Assembly (NCBI RefSeq): GCF_010731295.1
Contig: NZ_AP022579.1
Span: 6,324,001 to 6,388,000 of the forward strand
Direction of reading: 5' to 3'
Length of the DNA stretch: 64,000 bases
Source: Mycolicibacterium boenickei
Lineage (GTDB): Bacteria > Actinomycetota > Actinomycetes > Mycobacteriales > Mycobacteriaceae
The notes below the pieces were generated by a model. That model had not been told where the DNA came from. It did no database searches and saw only the letters and a program-made list of their open reading frames with translations. The position numbers were made by a program, and so were the translations under genes. Positions 56,018-64,000 of the stretch are shown here, piece by piece. Position 1 is the first letter of the stretch; each line of letters opens with the position of its first letter.

Positions 56018-56680
56018 ATGGCGCCCTCCAATCCAGTGCGCCTTGTGCTGGTCGACGACCACGAGATGGTCATCGAGGGTCTCAAGGCCATGCTTGCTGC
56101 GTTCAACGACCGGGTCGAGGTGGTCGGCCAGGCCGTGGGAGCCGAGCGGGCACTGAGCGTGATCGAGACGCTCAACCCCGACATCGTGCTCTGCGACGTG
56201 CGCATGGAGGGCTCGAGCGGGCTGGATTTGTGCCGGGTGCTGCGTGAGCGGGACCCGGACCGCAAGGTGGTCATGTTGTCGGTCTACGACGACGAGCAGT
56301 ACCTGTTCCAGGCATTGCGGGTGGGCGCCGCCGGGTATCTGCTCAAGAGCATCAGCAGCGACGAACTCGTGCGCCAGCTCGAATTCGCCCACAGCGGGCA
56401 GACCGCGATCGATCCGGGGATGGCCGCCCGCGCGGCCGGCACCGCGGCCCGGCTGCAACGTGACGAGTTCTGGCCCGGGGTTCGGCAGGGCCTCACCCAA
56501 CGCGAGAGCGAGATCCTGTCGTTCGTGGTCGCTGGCCTGTCCAACCGCGGGATCGCCAACAAGCTGGTGATCGGCGAGGAAACGGTGAAGACCCACCTGC
56601 GATCCATCTACCGCAAGCTGGGGGTCAGCGACCGGGCCGGAGCGGTGGCCACCGCGCTGCGGGAAGGGATCTACCAGTGA
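56018..56680 (+). CDS. NarL/LuxR-family response regulator
   Basis: 220 aa. Receiver domain with acidic V-D-D-H, phospho-Asp in V-L-C-D-V-R-M and Lys in Y-L-L-K-S. A LuxR-type helix-turn-helix follows at about 155-215 (L-T-Q-R-E-S-E-I-L, G-L-S-N-R-G-I-A-N-K-L, T-V-K-T-H-L-R-S-I-Y-R-K-L). The stop overlaps the start of its kinase (GTGA), so this is a cognate pair. Confidence 0.93.
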   Translation: MAPSNPVRLVLVDDHEMVIEGLKAMLAAFNDRVEVVGQAVGAERALSVIETLNPDIVLCDVRMEGSSGLDLCRVLRERDPDRKVVMLSVYDDEQYLFQALRVGAAGYLLKSISSDELVRQLEFAHSGQTAIDPGMAARAAGTAARLQRDEFWPGVRQGLTQRESEILSFVVAGLSNRGIANKLVIGEETVKTHLRSIYRKLGVSDRAGAVATALREGIYQ

Positions 56681-57891
56681 CCGCCGGCAAGCCCGAGCGC
56701 GATCTCGGACCCATCGATCTCACCGCCGACCGGGAACTGGCGCTACTGCGCGAGCTCATCCGCGCGGCGTCGAGCGGCCCAGGAGTGGAGCCACTGGCCG
56801 CCGCGGCGGCCAGGATGATCACCGAGGCGACCGCCACCGACGTGTGTTTCGTGCACGTGCTGGACGATTCGGATCGTGCCCTGACCCTGGCCGGGGCCAC
56901 GCCGCCGTTCGATGCCGAGATCGGCAAGATCCGGCTGCCGCTCGGGCAGGGCATCTCCGGTTGGGTGGCCAGCCACCGGCAGCCGGTGGTGATCAGCCAC
57001 GACAAGGAGTCCGACCCCCGCTACAAGCCCTTCGAATCGCTGCGCGGGCGGGACTTCACCTCGATGGTGTCGGTCCCGATGGAGACCGGGCCGGGCGGGC
57101 TCGTCGGGGTGCTCAACGTGCACACCGTCGACCGCCGCGAGTTCACGCCGCGCGACGTCGAGTTGCTGCTGGTGATCGGCCGGTTGATCGCCGGGGCGCT
57201 GCACCAGGCCCGGCTGCACCGCCAGCTGGTGGCCCGCGAGCGGGCCCACGAGAATTTCGTCGAGCAGGTGATCCAGGCGCAGGAGATCGAACGACGCCGG
57301 TTGGCCGGGGACATTCACGACGGCATCTCCCAGCGGTTGGTGACGCTGTCCTACCGGCTCGACGCCGCGGCCCGCGCGGTCGAACCGCGGACGGTGGCCG
57401 AACAGCTGGCGGCCGCCCGCGAACTGGTCGCGCTGACCCTGCAGGAGGCCAGGGCCGCGATCAGCGGGCTGCGCCCGCCGGTGCTCGACGACCTCGGCCT
57501 GTCGGGCGGGCTGGCCAGCCTGGCCCGCTCGATCCCGCGGATCCCGATCGATGTCGACCTCGCCGAGACGCGGGTGCCCGACCACATCGAGCTGGCGCTG
57601 TACCGGATCGCCCAGGAATGCCTGCAGAACGTGGTCAAACATGCCGAGGCGGAGCGGGCCCGGCTCACCTTCGCGGTCGACGACGGCGTGGCGCGCCTCG
57701 AAATCGTCGATGATGGAAAGGGTTTCGACACATTCGAGCACCCGTTGGGCAGTGACGAGATGGGTGGCTACGGGCTGCTCTCGATGGCCGAGCGGGCCGA
57801 GATCGTCGGTGGCCGGCTCCACATCCGGTCGCGGCCGGGTGCGGGCACCACGGTGACCGCGACGATCCCGCTGCCGTCGGTCATGGAGTAG
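56677..57891 (+). CDS. GAF-domain histidine kinase (HisKA_3 type)
   Basis: 404 aa, no membrane segment. A GAF domain (about 40-185, L-P-L-G-Q-G-I-S-G-W-V-A) is followed by a HisKA_3 dimerisation domain with the phospho-His in L-A-G-D-I-H-D-G-I-S-Q-R (about 215) and an ATPase domain (N-V-V-K-H-A-E-A, D-D-G-K-G-F-D, G-G-Y-G-L-L-S-M). A single GAF suggests sensing of a small internal ligand, as in DevS/LiaS-like kinases, but the ligand residues are not identifiable. GTG start within the regulator stop. Confidence 0.92.
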   Translation: MTAGKPERDLGPIDLTADRELALLRELIRAASSGPGVEPLAAAAARMITEATATDVCFVHVLDDSDRALTLAGATPPFDAEIGKIRLPLGQGISGWVASHRQPVVISHDKESDPRYKPFESLRGRDFTSMVSVPMETGPGGLVGVLNVHTVDRREFTPRDVELLLVIGRLIAGALHQARLHRQLVARERAHENFVEQVIQAQEIERRRLAGDIHDGISQRLVTLSYRLDAAARAVEPRTVAEQLAAARELVALTLQEARAAISGLRPPVLDDLGLSGGLASLARSIPRIPIDVDLAETRVPDHIELALYRIAQECLQNVVKHAEAERARLTFAVDDGVARLEIVDDGKGFDTFEHPLGSDEMGGYGLLSMAERAEIVGGRLHIRSRPGAGTTVTATIPLPSVME

Positions 57892-57923
57892 TCACTCGTC
57901 ATCTCTCGAGGCGCGCCCGCACC

Positions 57924-58502
57924 TCATCCGACAAGGTGCGCCCGCACCGCCGGCAACGCGCCCGCGATCAGCTCCTCGGCGGTCCGCGATGCGATCGGTT
58001 CGATCCGCAGGACGTGGCGCAGGTAGGCGATGCCGAGCAGTTGGCCCATGGCCAGGTCCACCCGTAGCGCGGCATCGGCACCGGTGAGTGCGGTGGCGAT
58101 CAGCGGGTAGAGCCGCTGCTCGATGAACTGGCGGACCAGGGCTGCGGATTCCTCATGGGTGGCCGCGCCGCGCAGGATGGCCAGCAGGGGCGCACGGGTG
58201 TCGGGCTGTTCCCACAGCTCGAAGAATGCGCGGGTCAGGCGTTCGGGCAGGTCGGCAGGGTCGTGCCCGAGGATCTGCGCGCCGAACTGCTCGGGGTCGA
58301 ACGGCCACCCGACGGTGGCCCGGAACAGCTCGGCCTTGCTGCCGAAGTAGTGCCGGATCAGCGCCGGATCGACGCCCGCGGCGGCCGCGATGTCGCGCAG
58401 GGAGGTCTTGTCGTACCCGCCTTCGGCGAACATCCGCCGGGCGGTGGCCACCAGCTCCTCACGGGTGCCGGGCTGGCCCGGCCGGCGTCCTCGGGGCGGC
58501 AT
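57924..58502 (-). CDS. TetR-family regulator
   Basis: 192 aa. Helix-turn-helix: L-V-A-T-A-R-R-M-F-A-E-G-G-Y-D-K-T-S-L-R-D-I-A-A-A-A-G-V, then I-R-H-Y-F-G-S-K-A-E-L-F. The C-terminal part resembles the TetR_C domain of regulators for lipid or drug-handling genes (L-R-G-A-A-T-H-E-E-S-A). Divergent from the Ddn-like nitroreductase gene across 85 bases and probably its repressor. Confidence 0.87.
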   Translation of the reverse strand: MPPRGRRPGQPGTREELVATARRMFAEGGYDKTSLRDIAAAAGVDPALIRHYFGSKAELFRATVGWPFDPEQFGAQILGHDPADLPERLTRAFFELWEQPDTRAPLLAILRGAATHEESAALVRQFIEQRLYPLIATALTGADAALRVDLAMGQLLGIAYLRHVLRIEPIASRTAEELIAGALPAVRAHLVG

Positions 58503-58523
58503 AGTTCCGAAATTCTACAGTCG

Positions 58524-58553
58524 TTGACTTCTTGATCGGGCCAGGTCTACGCT
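58524..58553 (+). promoter_or_regulatory. Promoter of the Ddn-like nitroreductase gene
   Basis: -35 TTGACT (58524-58529) and -10 TACGCT (58548-58553) with an 18-base spacer, a good SigA-type promoter for the rightward gene; the start site would be near 58560. The -35 box overlaps GTCGTTGAC, a short symmetric element where the TetR may bind. Confidence 0.5.
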
Positions 58554-58587
58554 CGAAACATTAATTCCACAACTGAGGAGTTATACG

Positions 58588-58971
58588 ATGCCCGCTCCGC
58601 GATGGGTCGCCTACGCCAACAAGATCGGCCTCAATCAGCTGACCCGGTTCATCGCGCCATGGGCGCCGGGCTGGGCAGTCGTGATCCACCGGGGCCGCAA
58701 GTCCGGCCGGACCTTCCGGACCCCGCTGTGGGCGTTTCGACGGCCGAACGGTTTCGTCATCGCCCTGACCTACGGCTCGCAGGCCGACTGGGTGCGCAAT
58801 GTGCTGGCCGCCAACGGGTGCGAACTCGAGGCTCGGCGCCATCGGTACCGGCTGACTGCACCCGAGGTCTACCGCGACGAGAACGCCACGGACATGCCCG
58901 CGTTCATCAGGTTCATGCTGCGCCGGGTCATCAAGGCCCCGGAGTTCCTCAGCCTGAAGATCGCGGATTAA
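58588..58971 (+). CDS. Ddn-like F420-dependent nitroreductase (split-barrel)
   Basis: 127 aa, the usual length of deazaflavin-dependent nitroreductase family proteins. Family features are V-I-H-R-G-R-K-S-G-R-T-F-R-T-P-L, Y-G-S-Q-A-D-W-V-R-N-V-L-A and the C-terminal Phe/Leu-rich helix. Related to Ddn, which uses F420H2 to reduce quinones and nitroimidazoles. The ATG follows GAGGAG. The stop overlaps the stop of the convergent lipoprotein gene by four bases. Confidence 0.85.
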   Translation: MPAPRWVAYANKIGLNQLTRFIAPWAPGWAVVIHRGRKSGRTFRTPLWAFRRPNGFVIALTYGSQADWVRNVLAANGCELEARRHRYRLTAPEVYRDENATDMPAFIRFMLRRVIKAPEFLSLKIAD

Positions 58972-59405
58972 CCGCCGAGTTTCCCGGCCAGTTCCGGGCA
59001 CTCGTACTTGAGCGCCACGGTCACGATCGTCATCAGCGCATCGGGCGGCAGCTTGCTGCCCATCTGGATCAGCACGTTGACGACGTCCTGCTTGGTTTTG
59101 TTGAAGCTGCCGCCAGCCATGATGCAGGCCAGCATCAGCTGATCCCCGATGGCATTGTCCGAACCCTGAATGCCGGCGGCCCGCACCTCGGCGAACGCCT
59201 CCGGCGGCAGCCCCGCGGAACCACGCGGTGAGCCCGGGGCCGCGTTCGGACTCTTTGTGGCAGTTGACCTGGGCGCCTTCGACGACGTGGTGAACGGTGT
59301 GACGTCGTCGGGGGCGGTGGCCACCCCGGTGGTCGTGGTACTGCAGGCCGCCATCAACACGACGGCGACGGCACCCAGCGCCGCACCCACCCGTTTGGCG
59401 ATCAT
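58968..59405 (-). CDS. DUF732 lipoprotein
   Basis: 145 aa. Signal sequence with lipobox L-M-A-A-C (Cys about residue 21), then a low-complexity Thr/Ser/Pro/Ala stretch (about 22-68) and a DUF732 domain with two cysteines (L-A-C-I-M-A-G-G and Y-E-C-P-E-L) that probably form a disulfide. DUF732 proteins are secreted or surface proteins common in mycobacteria, with no known function. Confidence 0.85.
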   Translation of the reverse strand: MIAKRVGAALGAVAVVLMAACSTTTTGVATAPDDVTPFTTSSKAPRSTATKSPNAAPGSPRGSAGLPPEAFAEVRAAGIQGSDNAIGDQLMLACIMAGGSFNKTKQDVVNVLIQMGSKLPPDALMTIVTVALKYECPELAGKLGG

Positions 59406-59469
59406 GTGCGCTCCCCTCGACTGCGTTCGAGGGTAGGCGGGGTTTGACCCGGCGGCCCAGAACCCGGCG

Positions 59470-59973
59470 TCAGAAGTCCCCGGAGTGTCGGCGCAGCGTC
59501 TCGATCGACGCCACCAACGCCCGGGACTCCTCGTCCGACATCCCGACGTCGGCGAACACCTGCTGGTTCAGGGTCACGGTGGCGTCCTCGACCGTCGAGC
59601 GCCCGAGTTTCGTGATCTGTACCAGCGTGGTGCGTCCGTCGGTGGGGTGCGGGATGCGCTCCACCAAACCGTTGGCTTCCAGGCGGCGGATGGCGTGGGT
59701 GACGCTGGTGACGTGCACCTGGAGGCGATCGGAGGCCTTGGTGATCGGCAGCGCCCCGGCCCGGCTGAACGCCAGCAGCCGCAGCAGCTCGAACCGCGAG
59801 AAGCTGAGATCGTAAGGCCGCAGCGCGGACTCCACCCGGGCCAGCAGGATCTGGTGGGCCCGCATCACCGACGTCACCGCGACCATCCCGCCGGCCACAT
59901 CGCCCCATCCGGCGGCCTCCCAGTTCGCGCGGGCCTGCGCGATGGGGTCACGTTTGTCTGGTGGTGAGGGCAC
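59470..59973 (-). CDS. MarR-family regulator
   Basis: 167 aa from GTG 59973 (M-P-S-P-P-D-K-R-D-P). Winged helix: F-S-R-F-E-L-L-R-L-L-A-F, recognition region Q-V-H-V-T-S-V-T-H-A-I-R-R-L-E, wing H-P-T-D-G-R-T-T-L. It lies 68 bases beyond the end of the aminotransferase gene on the same strand, so it could be the last gene of, or a regulator for, the operon at 60042-64000. Confidence 0.85.
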   Translation of the reverse strand: MPSPPDKRDPIAQARANWEAAGWGDVAGGMVAVTSVMRAHQILLARVESALRPYDLSFSRFELLRLLAFSRAGALPITKASDRLQVHVTSVTHAIRRLEANGLVERIPHPTDGRTTLVQITKLGRSTVEDATVTLNQQVFADVGMSDEESRALVASIETLRRHSGDF

Positions 59974-60041
59974 GCCTCTTCTTACCGCATCACCGCGCGG
60001 GCCCCGCGCATTCTGCACGCATCCGGGCCCCGGGCGTGCGG

Positions 60042-61073
60042 TCAGGCCGCCGCTGTCACCGCACCAAGCACCGCCCGGCTCGACTGCCGCGATCCGACGG
60101 TGATCCGGACCCCGCCGTCTCCGTAGTGGCGGAGCTGAAGTCCGGTGCCGTCGAACACCTCCGGCCACGGCATGGAGCCGCCGGGCAGATACACGAAGTT
60201 GGCCTGCGCGTCCGTGCTGTAGACGCCGAGTGCGCGCAGCCGCGTCTGCAGGTAGCGGCGTTCCGCGGCGATCATCCGGATACGTTGGCGCAGCTGATCT
60301 TCCGCATCGTAGGAGGCGGCTACCGCCACCTGGGCGCTGAGTCCGACGCCGAACGGCAGCTGCATCTGCCACAGCTGGCGGCCGAGATCTGGAGCGCAGA
60401 ATCCGTAGCCGATGCGCAGCCCGGCCAGGCCGTAGGCCTTCGAAAAGGTGCGCACCACCACGACATTGCCGAACCTGGCCACCAGGCGCGGCCCGTCGAT
60501 GCGTTGAGCGGCCGTCAAGAACTCCACATAGGCCTCGTCGAGCAGGACCACCGTGTCCTCGGGAACCCGGGTCAGCAGGCGCTCGATCTCGGCGGCAGAT
60601 TCGATGGTGCCCGTCGGGTTGTGCGGCCGGCAGACCGCCACCACCTTCGCATCCTTGGCGGCCTCGGCCATCGCCTCCAGATCGTGACGGCCGTGCGCGT
60701 CGAGCGGAATCGTCACCGTACGCAACCGCGCCATCTGCGCGAAGATCGGATATCCGTCGAACGTCGGCACCGCCATCACCATGGTGTCACCGGGACTGGT
60801 CACCGCGTGCAGCACCTGCATGATGACCCCGGTGGCGCCGGCACCGACGATCACCTGCTCCTCGGCCACCCCGTCGTGATCGGCGATCAGCGAACGCAAC
60901 CGCTGCGGCAGGAACTCCGGATACCGGTTGGCGGCCTCGTCGCAGGCGCGCAGCGCCGAGCGAACCGCGGGCAGTGGCGGAAACGGGCATTCGTTGAGCG
61001 ACAACGCCAACGGGTTGACCGCCTGCGGCAGCGTGCCGACGAGGTCGGCCAGCGCGGTGCGCGGTGCCACCAT
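60042..61073 (-). CDS. HisC-like PLP aminotransferase
   Basis: 343 aa fold-type I aminotransferase of the histidinol-phosphate/aromatic type. It has N-P-T-G-T, the PLP Asp region L-L-D-E-A-Y, the Schiff-base Lys in R-T-F-S-K-A-Y-G-L-A-G and R-I-T-V-G near the C-terminus. The ATG at 61073 or the GTG at 61076 couples to the upstream KAS III stop (TGATG/GTGA). Context is not histidine biosynthesis: the gene is the last of a ThDP-SRPBCC-KAS III-aminotransferase unit, so it more likely adds an amine to a pathway product. Confidence 0.88.
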   Translation of the reverse strand: MVAPRTALADLVGTLPQAVNPLALSLNECPFPPLPAVRSALRACDEAANRYPEFLPQRLRSLIADHDGVAEEQVIVGAGATGVIMQVLHAVTSPGDTMVMAVPTFDGYPIFAQMARLRTVTIPLDAHGRHDLEAMAEAAKDAKVVAVCRPHNPTGTIESAAEIERLLTRVPEDTVVLLDEAYVEFLTAAQRIDGPRLVARFGNVVVVRTFSKAYGLAGLRIGYGFCAPDLGRQLWQMQLPFGVGLSAQVAVAASYDAEDQLRQRIRMIAAERRYLQTRLRALGVYSTDAQANFVYLPGGSMPWPEVFDGTGLQLRHYGDGGVRITVGSRQSSRAVLGAVTAAA

Positions 61074-62122
61074 CACTCGTTCCCCGCGGCGGCGCCGTCG
61101 CCGGCCCGGCCTCCCCAGCGCACCGCCGCGGCCCCGGCGAAGTCACCGGCGTGGGCGAAGGCGGCCATCAGCACGGTGTCGCCTGCCTTCACCCGACCAC
61201 CGGTGACGGCCCGGTCCAGATTGACGGGAATTCCTGCGGCGAAGAGGTTTCCGCATTCTTCAAAGGTGTCCACGTGACGTTCGGGTGGCAGCTCCAGCGC
61301 ATCGCGCCAGTTGCGCAGGAACGCCCGGTTGGGCTGGTTGGTCACCAACAGGTCGATATCCTTGGGCTGCACACCGATTCGGTCGCACACCGTGTAGGAC
61401 ACCTCGGGCACCTGCCGATTACCCCGGGCCAGCACCTTGGTGATCTTGCTTTCGGTGAAGCCGATGCACGCCTCGCCCGGGCCGGCCTGCCACCATTTGC
61501 GCGGCGGATCCATGACCACCGTCATGTCCCCGGCGTACTCGCCGTAGGTGCGGCATTCGATGTCGAGGATGGGTGACTCGTCGGACAGCGTCACCAGGCC
61601 GACGGCAGCACCGTCGCCGGGCACCGACGCCTGCGCCTTGCGCCGGATCGTCTGTTGATCGAAGACCTGCCCGGCGGAGTTCTGCGCTATCGCGATCACC
61701 GCGGTGCGGCCCTCCCCCGCGCGCAGCAGCGTGCGGGCCACCTTGAGCCCGAGGATGAATGCCGCGCATCCACCGTTGTGCAGATCGATCACCCAGTTGG
61801 GCTTCATGCCCAACCGGTGTGCCATACCGCCACCCCCGCCGTAGAACGGCATGTCCGGCAGCTGAGTGTGGGTGATCAACACGTCGGCCCCGGTCACGAC
61901 GTCGGAGCCGTGCCGCCCGATCACGCCGGCGGCGGCCCGCTCGACCATGTCGATCGCGGTTTCCTCGGGCCCCACATGATGGCGGAACCGGGGCGCCCGG
62001 AACATCACGTTGTCGGCCAGCTCATCGGTTTCGGCGAACCCGGCGTAGTAGTCGGCACCGATCGGGTCGCCGGGCAGATAGGTGGAGACGTCGACGAGGC
62101 TGACGGGAGTCTGGTCAGGCAT
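61073..62122 (-). CDS. KAS III/FabH-like enzyme with altered catalytic triad
   Basis: 349 aa thiolase-fold protein of the 3-oxoacyl-ACP synthase III family. The acyl-accepting Cys is present (L-H-N-G-G-C-A-A-F) and the Asn of the triad is present (E-C-G-N-L-F-A-A-G). The His of the usual H-Q-A-N motif is Asn here (V-T-N-Q-P-N). Without it, decarboxylative condensation is unlikely, and an acyl-transfer or other C-C/C-N bond-forming role is more plausible, as in KAS III-like acyltransferases of antibiotic pathways. Nine bases after the SRPBCC gene; coupled to the aminotransferase gene. Confidence 0.85.
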   Translation of the reverse strand: MPDQTPVSLVDVSTYLPGDPIGADYYAGFAETDELADNVMFRAPRFRHHVGPEETAIDMVERAAAGVIGRHGSDVVTGADVLITHTQLPDMPFYGGGGGMAHRLGMKPNWVIDLHNGGCAAFILGLKVARTLLRAGEGRTAVIAIAQNSAGQVFDQQTIRRKAQASVPGDGAAVGLVTLSDESPILDIECRTYGEYAGDMTVVMDPPRKWWQAGPGEACIGFTESKITKVLARGNRQVPEVSYTVCDRIGVQPKDIDLLVTNQPNRAFLRNWRDALELPPERHVDTFEECGNLFAAGIPVNLDRAVTGGRVKAGDTVLMAAFAHAGDFAGAAAVRWGGRAGDGAAAGNE

Positions 62123-62131
62123 GACCGAACC

Positions 62132-62812
62132 TCACTTCATCCAGGCCGGGGTGACCGGCAGGCCGTTGTGGTGGCGGTATTCGGCGATTGCCTTGAGATT
62201 TCGCAGTTCCAGCAGGTGGCCGGGGCCGAACATGTCCCAGAAGTCACCCACCCAGACCGGCCGTGCCGGGGGCGCGGTCTCCGGGTAGGGGTTCTCGTCA
62301 TAGAACGGATGGTGGCAATTCGTCCACAGCACAACCGATCCCGGCTTGTCCAGAACCACCTGCGCATCGACGATGCGCATCAGATAGATCATCCACAGGT
62401 GCTTGCCCTGGTCCCAGGCGCAGTGGTAATCCACGGTGAGCGCGTCACGGTTGGCCACGGTGCGGGTGTAGATCTCGCTGCCCGGGCCGGACGGCCCGGC
62501 ACCGAGCCGGTCGTGGGCCAGCCACAGCCCGGGCTCCTCGGTCGGGGTGAAACCGCGAAGGCTGTACGTCCACTCCTCGAGGCATCGGGTGTCGGACATG
62601 TAGTCGAACAACTCGTCGGGTGGGCACTCGATGTAGTCGTTGACGGTGCAGTACTGGCCGAACACCTGGTCGTGCGGGTACACCGAGCGCATCATGTCCA
62701 TGATGATCGGAGTGGCCTGCTCCTTCGGCGAGGTCTCGATCCGGATCAGTCCGTCCAGCGGGGTTCGGGTGGCCCGATGGGCCGTGATGTCTTCAAGCGC
62801 GGGCAGTGACAT
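62132..62812 (-). CDS. SRPBCC-fold (START-like) protein
   Basis: 226 aa. The central part (about 50-175) fits the SRPBCC helix-grip fold: V-N-D-Y-I-E-C-P-P-D-E-L-F-D-Y-M-S-D resembles cyclase/aromatase and ligand-binding members. Long N- and C-terminal extensions (the latter rich in Trp, Pro, Asp, Phe) are unusual. The start overlaps the ThDP enzyme by 20 bases. It could bind, cyclise or carry the pathway intermediate; I cannot assign a reaction. Confidence 0.75.
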   Translation of the reverse strand: MSLPALEDITAHRATRTPLDGLIRIETSPKEQATPIIMDMMRSVYPHDQVFGQYCTVNDYIECPPDELFDYMSDTRCLEEWTYSLRGFTPTEEPGLWLAHDRLGAGPSGPGSEIYTRTVANRDALTVDYHCAWDQGKHLWMIYLMRIVDAQVVLDKPGSVVLWTNCHHPFYDENPYPETAPPARPVWVGDFWDMFGPGHLLELRNLKAIAEYRHHNGLPVTPAWMK

Positions 62813-64000
62813 GGGACCTGTTCTCCTCTGAGGTGGAAGGTGTGCTGTCTGTGGTGGCGAGAAATGCTGCGAACGGCGGGATTTCGTCGGCCGAACATTC
62901 GATGCTCAGTACCGACGGGCCGTCGGTGTCCAGTGCCATGCCGAGCGCCCGGGGCAGCTGGCGGAACTCGGTGACGTCGTACGCCGGCAGTCCGGGGAAC
63001 ATGGCCGCCAGCCCGGCACCCAGCCGGCTCGGGCCGAACCTGTTGTAGGAGTAGCGATCGTCGTAGAACAGCTGCTCCCGCGTCACGCACATGGCATGGG
63101 CATGGTTGTCGAACAGGACGAAGGTGATCGGCAGCCGGTACTGCATCGCGGTGTGAATCTCCATGCCGTGCATGAAGAACGAGCCGTCCCCGGCAATCAC
63201 CGCGGTACGCCTCGGGCGGCCGGACGCGGTGGCGGCAGAAGCCCGGTGAAACGTCATCCCGATACCCGCGCCGAAGCTGTAACCCATGCCGCCCATACCC
63301 AGCGCGACCATGAAACGGCCGTCCCGGCGGGCAGGCAGATAGTGGATGGCCGACGCCCCGACGTTGCCCGCGTCGACGACGATGTCGGTGCCGTCGGGCA
63401 GGGCGCCGTCGAGTACGGCCATCGCGTCGCGGTACCTGATGCCCGGGCCGTCGTGGGCCGGTGGACGCAGTTCGGTTCGCGGTGCCGTATCCGGCACCCG
63501 CACCTGAGCCGGACGGCCGGCCCCGGACAGGGCCCGGACCAGCTGTGTCAGCGACACCCGCAGATCGTCTGAGTGCAGGTGGGTGCACGGCAGATAGGGC
63601 ACCTGGGCGCCGATCGAGTAGGTCGGCACCGGCCCCAGCGACTCGTCGAGGCCGGCCCGGGCGGTCACCGTCAGGCGGGTGCCGACGATCAGGCACAACG
63701 CGCTCTGCGCCGCGGCAGCGGACACCCCGGGATGGCCCATCACACCGGATACCCCCAGTGCGGAGGACGAGCCGAATCCGGGGGTGCCCGCCACGTCCTT
63801 GGCATCGGGCACCGTGGCCACCCGCGCCCGCAGGGTGGCTCGCAGGCGTTCCAGTTCGCCTCTGGCGTCGTCGCGGGCCACCTGCTCACCGGCGATGATC
63901 GTGATCGGGCCGTCGACACCGCGCAGCGCCTGCTCGAGCACTCCGAGATCGGCATGTCGGGCCGCCGTCCCGGTGGCATGAACCCGGCCGTTGCCTGCCC
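62793..64000 (-). CDS. ThDP-dependent enzyme, acetolactate synthase/decarboxylase family (N-terminus beyond right edge)
   Basis: 401 residues are visible and the frame is open to position 64000. The C-terminal ThDP domain is complete, with G-D-G-S-F-F-M-H-G and the paired F-D-N about 25 residues later binding Mg-ThDP. The central Rossmann-like domain is also seen (I-V-G-T-R-L-T-V). The PYR domain with the activating Glu lies outside the window. A decarboxylase or acyloin-forming ligase making the starter unit of the operon product is plausible. First visible gene of the unit. Confidence 0.85.
   Translation of the reverse strand, partial: AGNGRVHATGTAARHADLGVLEQALRGVDGPITIIAGEQVARDDARGELERLRATLRARVATVPDAKDVAGTPGFGSSSALGVSGVMGHPGVSAAAAQSALCLIVGTRLTVTARAGLDESLGPVPTYSIGAQVPYLPCTHLHSDDLRVSLTQLVRALSGAGRPAQVRVPDTAPRTELRPPAHDGPGIRYRDAMAVLDGALPDGTDIVVDAGNVGASAIHYLPARRDGRFMVALGMGGMGYSFGAGIGMTFHRASAATASGRPRRTAVIAGDGSFFMHGMEIHTAMQYRLPITFVLFDNHAHAMCVTREQLFYDDRYSYNRFGPSRLGAGLAAMFPGLPAYDVTEFRQLPRALGMALDTDGPSVLSIECSADEIPPFAAFLATTDSTPSTSEENRSHVTARA

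Noticed and set aside
60042..61073. Histidine biosynthesis gene hisC
   Set aside because: The protein family fits, but no his gene is nearby and it is coupled to a KAS III, SRPBCC and ThDP operon, so I do not give it the hisC symbol.

Overview
The window is high-GC actinobacterial DNA from what looks like a rapidly growing mycobacterium (Mycolicibacterium type). The evidence is a complete ESX-4 type VII secretion locus in the M. tuberculosis Rv3444c-Rv3450c order, a tandem cutinase cluster next to truA, the rplQ-rpoA-rpsD-rpsK-rpsM-rpmJ-infA ribosomal block, rmlB-rmlC, F420-type luciferase-like oxidoreductases, a Ddn-like nitroreductase and a DUF732 lipoprotein. Many genes start with GTG and join by 4-nt ATGA or GTGA overlaps. 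I saw no tRNA, rRNA, CRISPR array, insertion sequence or prophage.

Layout. (1) 1-7070: ethanolamine catabolism on the minus strand, with permease eat, ammonia-lyase eutB-eutC, a cut-off lipoprotein, an aldehyde dehydrogenase and its GAF-domain regulator. Long hairpins separate the two transcription units. (2) 7323-18521: RNA helicase rhlE, then ESX-4 (esxT, esxU, an Rv3446c-like membrane protein, eccC4 on minus; eccD4-mycP4 on plus; eccB4 on minus). (3) 18587-23138: a CGNR zinc-finger regulator divergent from a DMT exporter, then four tandem secreted cutinases. (4) 23175-27828: truA and the ribosomal protein/RNA polymerase alpha block, with a hairpin-rich leader before rpsM. (5) 28158-33474: an accessory block between infA and the Rv3463-like oxidoreductase genes, which are near-neighbours in M. 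tuberculosis. It holds NfeD, flotillin, a response-regulator/flavoprotein fusion and a soluble cyclic-nucleotide-domain histidine kinase. (6) 33544-37328: two F420-type oxidoreductase paralogues, rmlB-rmlC and a small secreted protein. (7) 37322-41754: P1 peptidase, TetR plus exporter, an alpha/beta hydrolase and an AraC regulator. (8) 41758-46244: an aliphatic amidase cluster (amiC-amiS-amiE-amiB) with a divergent MarR gene and two matching operators. (9) 46249-51260: ABC-2 exporter with a GbsR/MarR regulator, then TetR plus an FAD monooxygenase. (10) 51419-55022: valine catabolism (mmsA-fadE9-mmsB). (11) 55105-59973: a degenerate HAD protein, a NarL-type two-component pair, TetR plus nitroreductase, a lipoprotein and a MarR regulator. 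(12) 60042-64000: a tight operon of ThDP enzyme, SRPBCC protein, KAS III-like enzyme and HisC-like aminotransferase, cut by the right edge, which looks like an uncharacterised small-molecule pathway.

The two strongest candidates for undescribed biology are the operon in (12), whose KAS III carries Asn where the catalytic His should be, and the signalling pair in (5), where a receiver domain is fused to glutaredoxin-like and thioredoxin-reductase-like domains that have both lost their redox cysteines. The amidase cluster in (8) is a third: it keeps the AmiB ATPase and AmiC receptor of Pseudomonas but has a MarR gene with matched operators where AmiR would be expected.
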